The translations under genes were made by a program, and so were the position numbers. A model generated the notes under the pieces. That model saw only the letters and a program-made list of their open reading frames with translations. It searched no databases and had not been told where the DNA came from. This document shows, one piece after another, positions 42,754-53,788 of a stretch of DNA of 64,000 nt. Each line of letters starts with the position of its first letter. Positions within the stretch are counted from its first letter, which is position 1. The DNA comes from Hydrangea macrophylla (Eukaryota > Streptophyta > Magnoliopsida > Cornales > Hydrangeaceae). The DNA is taken from contig CM066982.1 of NCBI GenBank assembly GCA_033977485.1, positions 34,884,218 through 34,948,217 of the forward strand, read 5' to 3'.

Positions 42754-44089
42754 TGTAGACACCCCACTTTATCGGCTATCAGATTTAGGTGACCCATAGC
42801 TTGGTGGTTTACAATGATCGAAAAAGACTCAAAAAGGACTCATGGAAGTTAGTTCTATTTCTTAAAATGCTCAGAATGATCGAAATACCCCTGAAAGCCC
42901 AAAAACTCCCAGATTTGGACAGAAAGTTCTAAAACATGCTACGTCGTAAGAAAAGTAATAAAATGAGTTTTTCAGCAAAATCATATGAAATCGTCAGCTC
43001 CCAGAGACCCCCGGAAGTCCTGGAAGTTTCTGGAAAGTCCCGGTTGACCGGTTTGACCGAAGTTTAACCAGATTTGACAGAGGTTTGACCGAAATCATCC
43101 AAATTCGCCAAAAATTTTTGGAATCATTCTAGATCATGAGAAAAGTATTAAATTGAGTTTAAAAAGAAAATCAGACAAAAACGTCAGCTCCTGGGAGCTC
43201 CCAGAGGTTCCCAGAACTTCCTGGAGGTCCCTGGTATGACCATTTTGACCAAAAGTTGACTTTAAAACTGGAGCACTGTATCATTTTTCAAATATTTTTC
43301 ATGGATAATAGAGGTCAATAGCTTTCAACGGTGTATCGCACATAATTCCTGGATTTAAAACGAATTTATTATGAATTTCTGAAGGTGAAAAAGATGATCA
43401 AATCGGCTTTTATTGTGGATACCGCAAAACTTTTTAAAGTGACCTATCTCTAAACTATTTTTTATGGAAAATAGACTACATTAGCTTTCCAACGATATAT
43501 TACAAGCTCAGTTTGGAGTTTGTATACATTTTCTGTGAATTTCGGACAAAATAGGGCCTTTTCGCGAATACCGGAACCTCTGGGATCCTAAAAAGAATTA
43601 TCTGGACGAATGAGGAGCACTGCCGCCGCGGCACTGGTCCACTACCACCATAAGCACAAGCCCAATGTCATCGTGGTACTCACCCCCAGAATGGTCCATT
43701 TTGTAATTTTTTTGGGGGTCCATTTTGATTAATTAGAAACCAAAACGACGTAGATCTATGTTTTCAGTTGTTTGGGACCAACGGGAGTACTTCTAAAACC
43801 CAAAACCACCCCAAATTGGCCTATATAAACCCCCCTTGACTTCTCATTTTGGGGGTGTGAAATGCAAGCTTTAAAATGTTTTAGAGAGAAAGTTGTAGAG
43901 AGAAGGTTATAGTAGAGAGAAAAGAAGCTTCCTTCTTTGATTTTCAAACAAGAGAGTGAGTTCTAAACTTTGTTTTTACTTCATTACTTCTATTTACTTC
44001 ACTTTCAATACACCCAACTACAATTTTAGTGAGCATTTAAGAGACAAGAAGCTTCTTCCATGTCCAAAGTCACCATATATGAGTGAAAT
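42754..44089 (+). repeat. Tat/Ogre-type LTR fragment E, left part
   Basis: Begins TGTAGACACCCCAC and follows the B LTR for 1.3 kb in the same order, including repeated GACCGGTTTGACC-like segments, a degenerate GC palindrome near 43618 and the box CTATATAAAC (43821-43830). Interrupted by element D at 44090. No polypurine tract precedes it, so it is a solo or truncated LTR. Confidence 0.85.
44085..44089. repeat. Target-site duplication of element D, left copy (GAAAT)
   Basis: GAAAT directly precedes the D LTR; the second copy is 48994-48998. Confidence 0.92.
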
Positions 44090-44243
44090 TGTTAGAGGAT
44101 AATATTGTAAATAGTGTAATGTTATAGTGTCCCACATCGGTTAGATTGTAAAAGTGTAGCTTCTAGCTAAGCCTATATATATTAGGCTCCTATTGTAATC
44201 ATTTTTTAATTGAATTCAATATATCATTTACCTTTCTTTTACA
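44090..44243 (+). repeat. 5' LTR of element D
   Basis: 154 bp, TGTTAGAGG...TTTTACA, with CCTATATATATTAGG as probable TATA region (44171-44185). Very short for a copia LTR with full coding capacity. Confidence 0.94.
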
Positions 44244-44255
44244 TGGTATCAGAGC
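44244..44255 (+). promoter_or_regulatory. Primer-binding site of element D (initiator tRNA-Met)
   Basis: TGGTATCAGAGC, immediately after the LTR, complementary to the 3' end of plant initiator tRNA-Met; standard for copia elements. Confidence 0.93.
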
Positions 44256-44398
44256 AACCCGATCTTAGGGTCCGCTCCTTTTGTTATTGTCGATCATAGT
44301 TGATCGAGAGTGTTTCTCGTGTTCTATCAATTGCCGGATCTCTGTCCAAGATCCGAGAAGACTAGCAGCCCCTCAAACCCTAGCCTTTACCCCCTCAA

Positions 44399-44647
44399 GT
44401 ACTGTTCATCGGAATCACTGTTCATCCGAAAGTTACTGTTCATCCGAAAGTACTGTTCATCGCAGTTACTATTCATCGGGGGGCACTGTTCATCAGAAAG
44501 CACTGTTCATCCGAAGCTACTGTTCATCCAAAATTTACTATTCATCGCAGTTACTATTCATCGGCGAGTACTGTTCATCAGAAAGTTACTGTTCATCACA
44601 GTTACTATTCATCGCAGTTACTATTCATCAGAATCACTATTCATCGC
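44399..44647 (+). repeat. Leader array of about 15 ACTGTTCATC motifs in D
   Basis: The decamer ACTRTTCATC recurs about 15 times at 15-18 bp spacing, ending 61 bp before the gag ATG. The array gives open frames in other registers, which I reject as genes. It may act in packaging or translation of the RNA; that is a guess. Confidence 0.9.
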
Positions 44648-44708
44648 CCAAAAAAAAAAAATTTATTTTATTTTTTTTTGAATCCAAAGTTATCTTTAGC
44701 CCTTATCT

Positions 44709-47700
44709 ATGGAATCCAAAGTCCTTCCTCAACTAACTACACGAAAGTTGAACGGCTCAAATTTCCTTCAATGGTCCTGGGCTGTCAATATTGCCCTCAC
44801 TGGCTTGGGTTTTGATGATCACCTTACCGAGTCTGCTCCTACCACCGATGAGAAGGCGATTAAGCATTGGAGACAAATGGATGCTCAAATTGTTGCACTT
44901 ATTTGGAATTCTATGGAACCGCAGGTTGCGGACATGTGTGGTCATTTGGGCACATGTAAGGAGATTTGGGAGTATGCTCATCTCTTGTACTCCAGTGATT
45001 TGACTCGGATGTACGATCTCTCTTTTCAGTATTTTCAGTTGCAACAGAGTGATCTATCTGTAACTGATTACTTTGCTTCGTTTAAACGGTTGGTTGAAGA
45101 GTTGAAAAACGTCCTTCCTATCACTACTGATGCGAAGGAACAGCAGAAACAGCGTGAACAAATGGCCGTGATGAAATTTCTCGCAGGTCTCAAGAGTGAT
45201 TTTGAGCCAGTTCAGTCTCAAATTCTTGGTGGTGCCACTCTTCCTTCTCTTGCTGAGACATATCAGCGTGTTTTGAGGAGTACTTCTCGGGATCCGATTA
45301 TTCCTGTTCCTCCTGTTACCGATCATTCAGCCCTTGTTACTCAGGCTTCACAACATCCTATCGGTCAGGGTGGTGGTGGTGCTCCTCGTCGTGGAGGGGG
45401 TTATCGTGGTGGACGAGGAGGTCGTGGTCGCGGCCCCATGCGTCATTGTGATAATTGCAACAAGGATGGTCATACTCGGGAGACTTGCTGGGAACTTATT
45501 GGCCGTCCTGCTCGGTTTGCCCATGCTGCTACTACTACTCCTGGTGATACTCATTCTTCCTCTCTAGTTGTGGCTGATCAGTTTTCAGTTTCTCGGGACG
45601 AGTATACTCAGTTCTTACAGTTCCAGGCATCTCAGCAGGCATCTTCTCCTAGTACCTCTCTTGTTCAGAAAGGTACCTCCACTGCCTGTCTCACCTCTCG
45701 TTCTGCTCCTTGGGTAATTGATTCTGGAGCCACTGATCACCTCACAGGTATATCGACCCAATTTTCATCTCTTGAAAAATCATCCTCATTGCCCCCGGTT
45801 ACATTAGCCGATGGCTCCTCTATTCCTGTTGAAGGAATAGGGACTGTCTCATTATCTTCATCCTTGTCTTTATCTTCTGTTCTTTACATACCTCGGTCTC
45901 CTTTTAATTTAATTTCTGTTAGCAAATTGACAAAGAATCTTAATGCTTGTGTCTCCTTTTCTCCTGATTCTGTTCTTATTCAGGATTTGACGACTCGGAA
46001 GACGATTCGCGTAGGGCATGAATCCGATGGTCTCTACTATTTTGATGGTTCATCTCCACCGCCCACTTCTCCCACTGCTTGTTCTGCTACAGTATCTCCT
46101 CACCAGATTCATTGCCGCCTTGGACATCCTTCTTTGGCCAACTTGAAGCTGCTAGTACCTAGTTTGAGTCATTTGTCTATTTTAGAGTGTGAGTCGTGTC
46201 AGTTGGGGAAGCATCACCATGTCCAATTTGCTCCTCGAGTTAATAAAAGAGTGTCTTGTCCATTTCAATTAGTACATTCAGATGTTTGGGGTCGACATCG
46301 TATAACCTCTATTAAGGGGTATCGGTACTTTGTTAGCTTTGTTGATGATTTCTCCAGAATAACGTGGATTTATTTAATGAAAAATCGTTCCGAGTTATTT
46401 TCAATATTTTGTGCATTTTTTAATGAAGTTAAAACTCAATTTAATGTTCCTATTCAAATTCTTCGTAGTGATAATGCACAGGAATATTTCTCTCATCCAT
46501 TCACCACCTACATGAGCAAATGTGGGATGCTCCACCAATCATCGTGTGTGCACACACCTCAGCAAAATGGTGTTGCAGAAAGGAAAAATCGTCACTTGTT
46601 AGAAGTCACCCGTACCTTGTTGTTTGAAATGAGGGTTCCAAAATGTTACTGGGGGGATGCAGTTCTTACTGCTTGTCATTTAATTAATCGTTTGCCTTCC
46701 TCTGTTCTAGATGGATGCACTCCTCATGCTACATTATTTCCTACTGAGTCTCTGTTTCCAGTTAGTCCACGTGTTTTCGGATGTGTTTGTTTTGTCCATC
46801 AGCTTACCCCGGGCACTGACAAGTTAGACCCACGTGCTATTAAGTGTGTTTTCTTAGGGTACTCGCGTGTTCAGAAAGGCTATCGTTGTTATAGCCCTAC
46901 CCTGCGTCGTTTCTTTGTGTCAGCAGATGTTACCTTTTTTGAGTCCACTCCATACTATTCAGAGTCCCACTCTATGAGCGATCCTGATTTTATGCTTCCC
47001 TTACCTCTTGCAATACCTCCCACATCCCCTGTCCTTCCCACCCCAGAGGTTTCCTCCCGCCTGGATCGCCCACACTTGCAGATATACACTCGCCGCCCTC
47101 GGACCGTTCCGGATTCTGCTACTCCGTCAACCGCCTCTGCGTCTTCAGATCCACCTCCATCAGAATCTGACCTTCCCATTGCTCTCCGTAAGGATAAGCG
47201 CTCTTGTACTTCTCATCCTATTTTCAACTTTATCTCTTACAATCGTCTGTCTCCTAGTTTTTCTTCGTTTGTTACCTCTTTGTCTTCTGTGTTTATTCCT
47301 AACACTGTTGCAGAGGCTCTTACCCACTCCGGATGGAGACAGGCAATGGAGGATGAGATGACTGCCTTACGAGATACTGGTACTTGGGACTTAGTTCCTC
47401 TTCCTTCGGGCAAGACAGTAGTGGGATGTCGTTGGGTTTATACTGTTAAAGTGCACCCTGATGGCACAATAGATCGCCTGAAAGCCCGCCTTGTTGCCAA
47501 GGGCTATACGCAGGTTTATGGCCTTGACTATTCCAAGACGTTCTCTCCTGTGGCTAAGATCACCTCTGTTCGTCTCCTCATTTCTCTTGCAGCCATATAT
47601 CACTGGCCCTTACATCAGCTTGATGTCAAGAATGCCTTCCTTAATGGCACTTTGTTGGAAGAGGTATATATGGAGCAACCACCTGGGTTTGTTGCTCAGG

Positions 47701-48833
47701 GGGATTCGAATATGGTATGTAGATTAAGAAGATCTTTGTATGGCCTGAAACAGTCTCCTCGTGCCTGGTTTGGTAGGTTCAGTGATGTAGTTGCTGAATT
47801 TGGACTCCAGAGATGTGGTGTTGATCATTCAGTCTTTTATCGACATACTAAAGCAGGTAAAATCTTCTTGCTTGTATATGTTGATGACATTGTTATAACC
47901 GGAGATGACTGCAAGGGTATTTTGGAGTTGAAGTTATTTCTGCAAAACAAATTTCAAACCAAGGACCTCGGGCAGCTTAGATATTTTTTGGGTATTGAGG
48001 TTGCCAGGTCAAGTGAAGGAATTTGCTTATCTCAAAGGAAGTATGTTCTTTATCTCCTATCAGAATCAGGGATGTTAGGATCCAAACCTGTGGAGTCTCC
48101 TATGGATCCTAACACCAAGTTACTATCAGATCAAGGGGAGTTATTGGAGGATCCTGAGCAGTATAGACGTCTGGTTGGTAAGCTTAATTATCTTACTGTT
48201 ACTAGACCTGACATTGCCTTTTCAGTGAGTGTCATCAGTCAGTTCATGAGTTCTCCTCGTACCACACATTGGGAGGCAGTGATGCGTATTTTGAGGTATC
48301 TCAAAGGAGCTCCAGGCCGTGGTTTATTGTACCAGGATCGCGGTCATAAACGTATTGAGAGCTACAGTGATGCTGATTGGGCTGGATCTCCTGGTGATAG
48401 GAGATCCACTACAGGATACTGTGTTTTGGTTGGTGGTAATCTTGTGTCCTGGAAGAGCAAGAAGCAAACAGTAGTTTCTAGGTCGAGTGCTGAGTCTGAA
48501 TACAGGGCTATGGCACATACTACGTGTGAATTAGTGTGGATGAAGCATCTACTAGAAGAGCTTGGGTTTACTCAGTCTTGTCCTATGAATTTACTTTGTG
48601 ACAATCAAGCTGCCGTTCATATAGCTTCCAATCCAGTATTCCACGAGAGGACAAAACACATTGAGGTTGATTGTCATTTTGTTCGGGAAAAACTTCTAGA
48701 GAAAGTAATCAATACCGTTCACGTGAAATCCGCGGATCAGTTAGCCGATTTGTTCACAAAAGCATTAGTTGGGACTCGGGTTAAATATACATGTGACAAG
48801 CTTGGTGCATATGATATGTATGCTCCAGCTTGA
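44709..48833 (+). CDS. gag-pol: Copia gag-pol polyprotein of D
   Basis: 1374 codons from ATG to TGA without a break. Order for Ty1/copia: gag (about 20-220), zinc knuckle CDNCNKDGHTRETC (about 246-259), aspartic protease with DSGATDHLTG (about 337), integrase with HCRLGHP...CESCQLGK zinc part and catalytic blocks HSDVWG, RSDNAQEYF and NGVAERKNRHLLE, reverse transcriptase with YVDD (47877-47888), and RNase H with SDADWAGSPGDRRSTTGY and SSAESEYRAMA, ending KLGAYDMYAPA. Integrase before RT is the copia order. All catalytic motifs are present. I do not assign a sublineage with confidence. Confidence 0.96.
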   Translation: MESKVLPQLTTRKLNGSNFLQWSWAVNIALTGLGFDDHLTESAPTTDEKAIKHWRQMDAQIVALIWNSMEPQVADMCGHLGTCKEIWEYAHLLYSSDLTRMYDLSFQYFQLQQSDLSVTDYFASFKRLVEELKNVLPITTDAKEQQKQREQMAVMKFLAGLKSDFEPVQSQILGGATLPSLAETYQRVLRSTSRDPIIPVPPVTDHSALVTQASQHPIGQGGGGAPRRGGGYRGGRGGRGRGPMRHCDNCNKDGHTRETCWELIGRPARFAHAATTTPGDTHSSSLVVADQFSVSRDEYTQFLQFQASQQASSPSTSLVQKGTSTACLTSRSAPWVIDSGATDHLTGISTQFSSLEKSSSLPPVTLADGSSIPVEGIGTVSLSSSLSLSSVLYIPRSPFNLISVSKLTKNLNACVSFSPDSVLIQDLTTRKTIRVGHESDGLYYFDGSSPPPTSPTACSATVSPHQIHCRLGHPSLANLKLLVPSLSHLSILECESCQLGKHHHVQFAPRVNKRVSCPFQLVHSDVWGRHRITSIKGYRYFVSFVDDFSRITWIYLMKNRSELFSIFCAFFNEVKTQFNVPIQILRSDNAQEYFSHPFTTYMSKCGMLHQSSCVHTPQQNGVAERKNRHLLEVTRTLLFEMRVPKCYWGDAVLTACHLINRLPSSVLDGCTPHATLFPTESLFPVSPRVFGCVCFVHQLTPGTDKLDPRAIKCVFLGYSRVQKGYRCYSPTLRRFFVSADVTFFESTPYYSESHSMSDPDFMLPLPLAIPPTSPVLPTPEVSSRLDRPHLQIYTRRPRTVPDSATPSTASASSDPPPSESDLPIALRKDKRSCTSHPIFNFISYNRLSPSFSSFVTSLSSVFIPNTVAEALTHSGWRQAMEDEMTALRDTGTWDLVPLPSGKTVVGCRWVYTVKVHPDGTIDRLKARLVAKGYTQVYGLDYSKTFSPVAKITSVRLLISLAAIYHWPLHQLDVKNAFLNGTLLEEVYMEQPPGFVAQGDSNMVCRLRRSLYGLKQSPRAWFGRFSDVVAEFGLQRCGVDHSVFYRHTKAGKIFLLVYVDDIVITGDDCKGILELKLFLQNKFQTKDLGQLRYFLGIEVARSSEGICLSQRKYVLYLLSESGMLGSKPVESPMDPNTKLLSDQGELLEDPEQYRRLVGKLNYLTVTRPDIAFSVSVISQFMSSPRTTHWEAVMRILRYLKGAPGRGLLYQDRGHKRIESYSDADWAGSPGDRRSTTGYCVLVGGNLVSWKSKKQTVVSRSSAESEYRAMAHTTCELVWMKHLLEELGFTQSCPMNLLCDNQAAVHIASNPVFHERTKHIEVDCHFVREKLLEKVINTVHVKSADQLADLFTKALVGTRVKYTCDKLGAYDMYAPA

Positions 48834-48840
48834 GGGGGAG
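48831..48840 (+). promoter_or_regulatory. Polypurine tract of element D
   Basis: TGAGGGGGAG immediately before the 3' LTR; it overlaps the polyprotein stop codon TGA at 48831-48833, so no 3' UTR separates the frame from the tract. Confidence 0.92.
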
Positions 48841-48993
48841 TGTTAGAGGATAATATTGTAAATAGTGTAATGTTATAGTGTCCCACATTGGTTAGATTGT
48901 AAAAGTGTAGCTTCTAGCTAAGCCTATATATATTAGGCTCCTTTGTAATCATTTTTTAATTGAATTCAATATATCATTTTCCTTTCTTTTACA
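48841..48993 (+). repeat. 3' LTR of element D
   Basis: 153 bp, nearly identical to 44090-44243 (for example CATTGG for CATCGG, and CTTTGT for CTATTGT). Confidence 0.94.
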
Positions 48994-49292
48994 GAAATAT
49001 CAAGCTACAAGTCTAAAATCATCATGAATATCATCTATTGATTACTATATACTTGTTTGTTTACTTTGATGTTCATCTCGTCTTATCTCATTTCTTTTTC
49101 TTTTTTCTTGTATACTTACTAGTTCATCATCATCTAGATGAGGACATGAAGTTTGAGGTGAGTGAATCATTATGGATAGTAGCTCTTGACCTAAAAAAAC
49201 ATGTTGGATAGATGATGATTACAACCTCAATACATCCCCCATGTATTCTTGAGGTTATTTCCAAAATAAAACAAGTCTTTCCAACAATCTTG
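48994..49292 (+). repeat. Tat/Ogre-type LTR fragment E, right part
   Basis: Begins with the second GAAAT and continues the B-type LTR (GAATATCATCTATTGATTA, then GTTCATCATCATCTA, then GGATAGTAGCTCTTGACCT). The match stops near TTTCCAACAATCTTG at 49292, about half-way through the LTR. Confidence 0.85.
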
Positions 49293-50320
49293 AAACTTCA
49301 TAATTCTAAAATATACATATTTGTGATTGATGCATGTTTTATTTTAGAATATATTTCATGCATGGATGTATAGGCACATATATTGTGAATGAATGTCAAC
49401 TAACTTCTTAGGCAGGTAGCCTACTCTCTCATGGAAAAATTAGGTGTTATTTTAAAGTAGTTTAAATTCATTTAATTTGATTTGTGGCATTGTAAAAGGC
49501 ATTATAGTTTCATTCCTATGCAAAGGAGAACTGTACTGATTTCCCTAGCCATTTATGTAATTTACTTTTCCTAGATCCTTTTTGTAAACCTCTTCGGAGG
49601 TATAGGATTATTGTAAATTAAATTAATTGTAAGAGCCACAAGATGGAGCCATGAAGATGGAGCCATAATGCTTGGAGCCATGAAGATGGAGCCTTAAAGC
49701 TTGAAGCCTAAGGATAGACTATGGAGATAGTGCCATGAGAGAGATGGGGTTGTTTTATTCATGTACAATTATTTATTTAATTTTGTGTGAATGATTTCTT
49801 GTGCATGTGTATGTATATGTCGATATTTATTGTTAGTGAATGCATGGGCAAAAATTATTAGCTTAGTCAAAATTAGTTTTCTTTAATTGATAAATGGATT
49901 GTTGAATTTTTCAAATTTATCATGGCTAAAGAAAAATAACTTTGACACATTAATAAATATTAGATATTTATGGGCAATGAATAAACAATGGTTTTAATAT
50001 ACAAGAATAAAAATCCCTATTAGCTTATTGCAAGCATGAGATTTACTCGGTGTCACCCACCCATGGGTGATCATTCCATACGGAGGGTATTTCTTATTAA
50101 TTACTAGATATGAACTTCTTATAAAAATCTAGTGGGAGAGGGACTTATATTTATAACTCCCACGGTCTTCCATAAACAGTTCATTGTAAGGTGAATAGAG
50201 CATTTTGTGTCATCCAGTCATGGGTGACCATTCCATACAGAGGATAGACTATTCATTGGTTACAAGATATGAACTTCCTTTGGATAGAATCAATGAGACG
50301 TGTTAGAGGGTGACCACTAT
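49293..50320. other. Unassigned DNA between fragment E and element C
   Basis: AT-rich, without a gene. Holds repeated GATGGAGCCATGAA motifs at about 49640-49720, and two diverged direct repeats at 50050-50135 and 50208-50282 (CATGGGTGATCATTCCATAC and its variant), about 158 bp apart. Confidence 0.5.
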
Positions 50321-53300
50321 TGTAGACACCCAATTTTGACCATACTGATAGGATTTAGGGTGGACAACGTCTTGGAGGATTCGATGATGAAAAGTACCCC
50401 ATGGAAGGTACTGGATTCCACACAATCGAAAGATCGAACTTCGGAAAGTTACTTCAAGCTCAGAAAAGCCCTTTTCCATGGATAAATCCTGGTTTTGTCA
50501 AAATCATCTCTCAGAATTTATATTCACTCAGGGTTATATGAACATCGAGTGTTCTAAACGCGGTATTCTAGGTATCCAGAGATTAGTTTCAAATAAAAGT
50601 TCGAAATCAACGCACATTAAGAAGTAATTTTGGAAAAGACGTCGTTTGATTTCAAAAAGACGACGAAAGTTCCAGAGGAAATTCGGGCTTCAATTGGACT
50701 TCAATTTCCATTTCAAAACCTCTGGAAATATTTTTATACTGAAATTCAGCCTGATAGCTTTCCAACGGTACGTAAACAGACAATTTCAGACACTAAGAAG
50801 TATTTTTACGAAAATCTGGAAAAGCAGTGCACTTGAAATTTGAAACAGGGCTTGTGGGCAACCAGGGGAGCCCAAAATGGAGATGGCGGGTCCCACAAGT
50901 GGGGTGGCAGTTCCCCCCTTAACCGCCACCTATGAGGAGTGTTCTTCATTGCATTTTTCTTGTTCCAGACCCTTCTAGAAGGCTACCACTGCGAGGAAAT
51001 TGCCTGGAAATTGCGTTTAGACGCCGAAATGGCCATTTTAACCCTTTTCTGGTCTCTGAAAATCCTGTTTTAACCCTGTAACTTAAGAGCTAAGTCTACA
51101 AAACTCTACATATAGATCCATATGAGATCATCTTTGACACACAAGAGATATATAGACACACAAGTACATACAAGCATACACAAGAGACTACACAAGTGAA
51201 TATACTTGCAAAATACTTTCAACTTAAGAGAAAATTCTAAAGAGAGAGAATTATGAATTAGTGTTCCCTAAAATAATCTCAAGATAATTAGATTAGATGA
51301 ATTAGACATCAATTGCCTCCATTAATTTCCATGGATGAGTGCTTGAAGAACACTTGAAGAAGAAGATCTTCAATTCAACGTTGGTTATATAATTGAGAAT
51401 CCTCCAAGAGGTAAACACTATAATTCATCTCTAATTCCTATTATATATATATAGATCTATAAGATTTTGATCTAGCTTAGTTTTTTTTATTTGTAGAACA
51501 CTCATCTTCTTCATCCCTTGTTCTTCACACACTCACATAGCTAGATCCAAATCTCTTTTGATTTTCATTAATAATTCATAATTAGAGATTGTTTTTCATT
51601 TTGATTTTCAATCATGATTTCATTCTTATGTTTTAATTTAAATCTATGCATACATGATTATATATGTATCTATTTTGAATTCTATGATGGTTTAGAAGTA
51701 TGATCTATGAGAGGGATGATTCCTATGTTCATACCCATCTCTTGATTATTTCTATTACCTAGAATTCATATTGAATTTCATCTCCAATAGGATATTTGTA
51801 AGTCCCTTTGATCCATGATCTAAAGTTCTTCATAGAACTTGATGGGTAAATTGATTGAGAATTATGTTAATTAAGTAGATCCATGAGTTTGATATCTCAA
51901 AATAAGCTTCAACCATCACATAAGATGTTTTCCTCACACTTTAAAATTAACTAGATGAAAATTCAGCAAAATAAATTGGTTTTGTACATGAGATTTGGTC
52001 CATTAAAACCCATAGTTTGATGGATTTCAAATTTTTTGGGTAAACTTTGATGAATTAGCTTTCATCTGGTCCGTTTTGAGAGCTTCTAGAATCTATATGC
52101 TATTTTTAGAAATTGTTGAAAAATCGGTTGACAGATTTGAACATAGTCTCTTTGTGCTTGAATTTTAGAAAATCTATAATAGTTATCGATGCTCCGCTTT
52201 TTTGGGATGATTCCTAACTCATGTATTTATATGCCGATGTAAAATCATAAGCATACGATCGAGTTAAGATCATTTTCTAAGCGTTTGAAGTTGATACTAC
52301 TATTCTGGAATTTTCTAAGTTTAACTACAATTATGATTATGTATACAAAACGGCCATACCATGGTCACTCAACAACAATTGATGAATAAAACTTGGTTTA
52401 GAAATCATCTTGTATAATTGGATGAGAGATTAGAAGCCTAGATCTACTTCATTAACATAATTAATGAATTTCTATTATACTTCTATTATATTTTACATTC
52501 CTTTTTCAAATGATACCAAATTTCCAGAATAATAGAGTCTGTTTAAAACAGCCTTTTAGAAACCTTATGATCGTGACATGTCCATGGGATTATTTTTGTC
52601 ATAAACTGCAATGAAATAGCTTTCTTTTGACACCAAATAGAGCTTTATATGTTTCTTTTAGAATTAATTATGATTTTTACAAGAACAGTGGACAGTCCTG
52701 ATCCACTGTTCCCAAAACTCTTATTTCTCAAACTTTAAAAATGGTAAAGAGGTTCTACTTTTTGGTGAAATTCCCTAAGACATGTATCTAACTTTCTCTA
52801 AAAGGATTTTAACCCAGCTCATGTTTAAGACCACTTTTGATAGGATTCATTAAAGGTTGCTGAATCTGGAAATTTGATTGATAACATTTTCTACTTGCTT
52901 TTCATGCACGTCATATGTTTGCTTGTGTTTTTGCAATGCTTGGGTATTCTTTGGTGTTTTAGTGCAGAGAATTGAATGCCGTGGATTCGGACTTCGATTT
53001 GTGATCTTGCCTCGTCTACATATGGCTTAGTACCCATGTATCGTGTAACTTCTCTATCCTTTCTCTTAGACTTTTTCTAGGTTTACAATTTTGTTTTCAA
53101 CGACATAATTCCTTTAAGATAGTCTCCGTTTATATGCTTATGTGTTAGAGACATCTTATCTAGGATTGTTACATGATTGCATTACACATTTCCATTTCTT
53201 TTTGCTTTTGCGACTCCGCTTGAGTCAACCCAATGTAAGTTCTCTTGTTCCCTTTTGCATATCATGACATGTTTCCTTTATTTTGCATAGATCCCGGGTG

Positions 53301-53767
53301 GGACTAACCACTGTAAGTATACCTTCTCTTGTATTGCATATGCGGATCGACTTCTACTTGATTTAATCTCTTGACATGATTTTCCTTAGATGTTCCATTT
53401 TGACATGCACATATATCTATTATGTTTGAGGAAACAGCACCAATCATGAATTAAGAACAAGGATATTTAAATCAAGGCCTACCATTTGGTAGGGCGAGGA
53501 GGGGGTGCTTTAGTCCTGCTTGGGCTCCTTCCCCTCTCGTACCAAGACCCCCGAACCTAATTTCTAGTAATGAAGGGCGAGTAACTTTATTCAATTTTGG
53601 GCGAGTCAAACTTGGGTTTCCTAATTCCAGATAAAAATTAGGTGGCGACTCTTTGTCTCTAGGACCATGTGAGGAAGTTCTAGTTTTCCCTGAAGTGTGC
53701 TCCTTGGGATCCGTCCCGGGACACTATCAAGGGAAGACGCCAGGACCTCGGATCCGGGTGGTCCACA
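50321..53767 (+). repeat. 5' LTR of element C
   Basis: 3447 bp from TGTAGACACCCAATTTTG to GTCCACA. The last 320 bp share with B and the first LTR the GGGCGAG, GCTCCTTCCCCTCTCGTACC and GGTGGCGACTC blocks. No gene is seen in it. Confidence 0.85.
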
Positions 53768-53770
53768 ATC

Positions 53771-53788
53771 TGGCAACTCTGTTGGGGA
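53771..53788 (+). promoter_or_regulatory. Primer-binding site of element C
   Basis: TGGCAACTCTGTTGGGGA, 3 nt after the LTR, the same type as in B (TGGCGACTCCACTGGGGA) with four differences. Confidence 0.8.

Larger units (their letters stand above)
44090..48993 (+). mobile_element. Complete Ty1/copia retrotransposon D, 4.9 kb
   Basis: Two LTRs of 154 and 153 bp, primer-binding site, one polyprotein frame, polypurine tract, and GAAAT duplications. The LTRs differ at only about four positions and the frame is intact, so it is young and may be competent. It sits inside LTR fragment E. Confidence 0.96.

Noticed and set aside
44281..44736. Two overlapping frames before the copia gag
   Set aside because: They translate the ACTGTTCATC array and are not in frame with gag.
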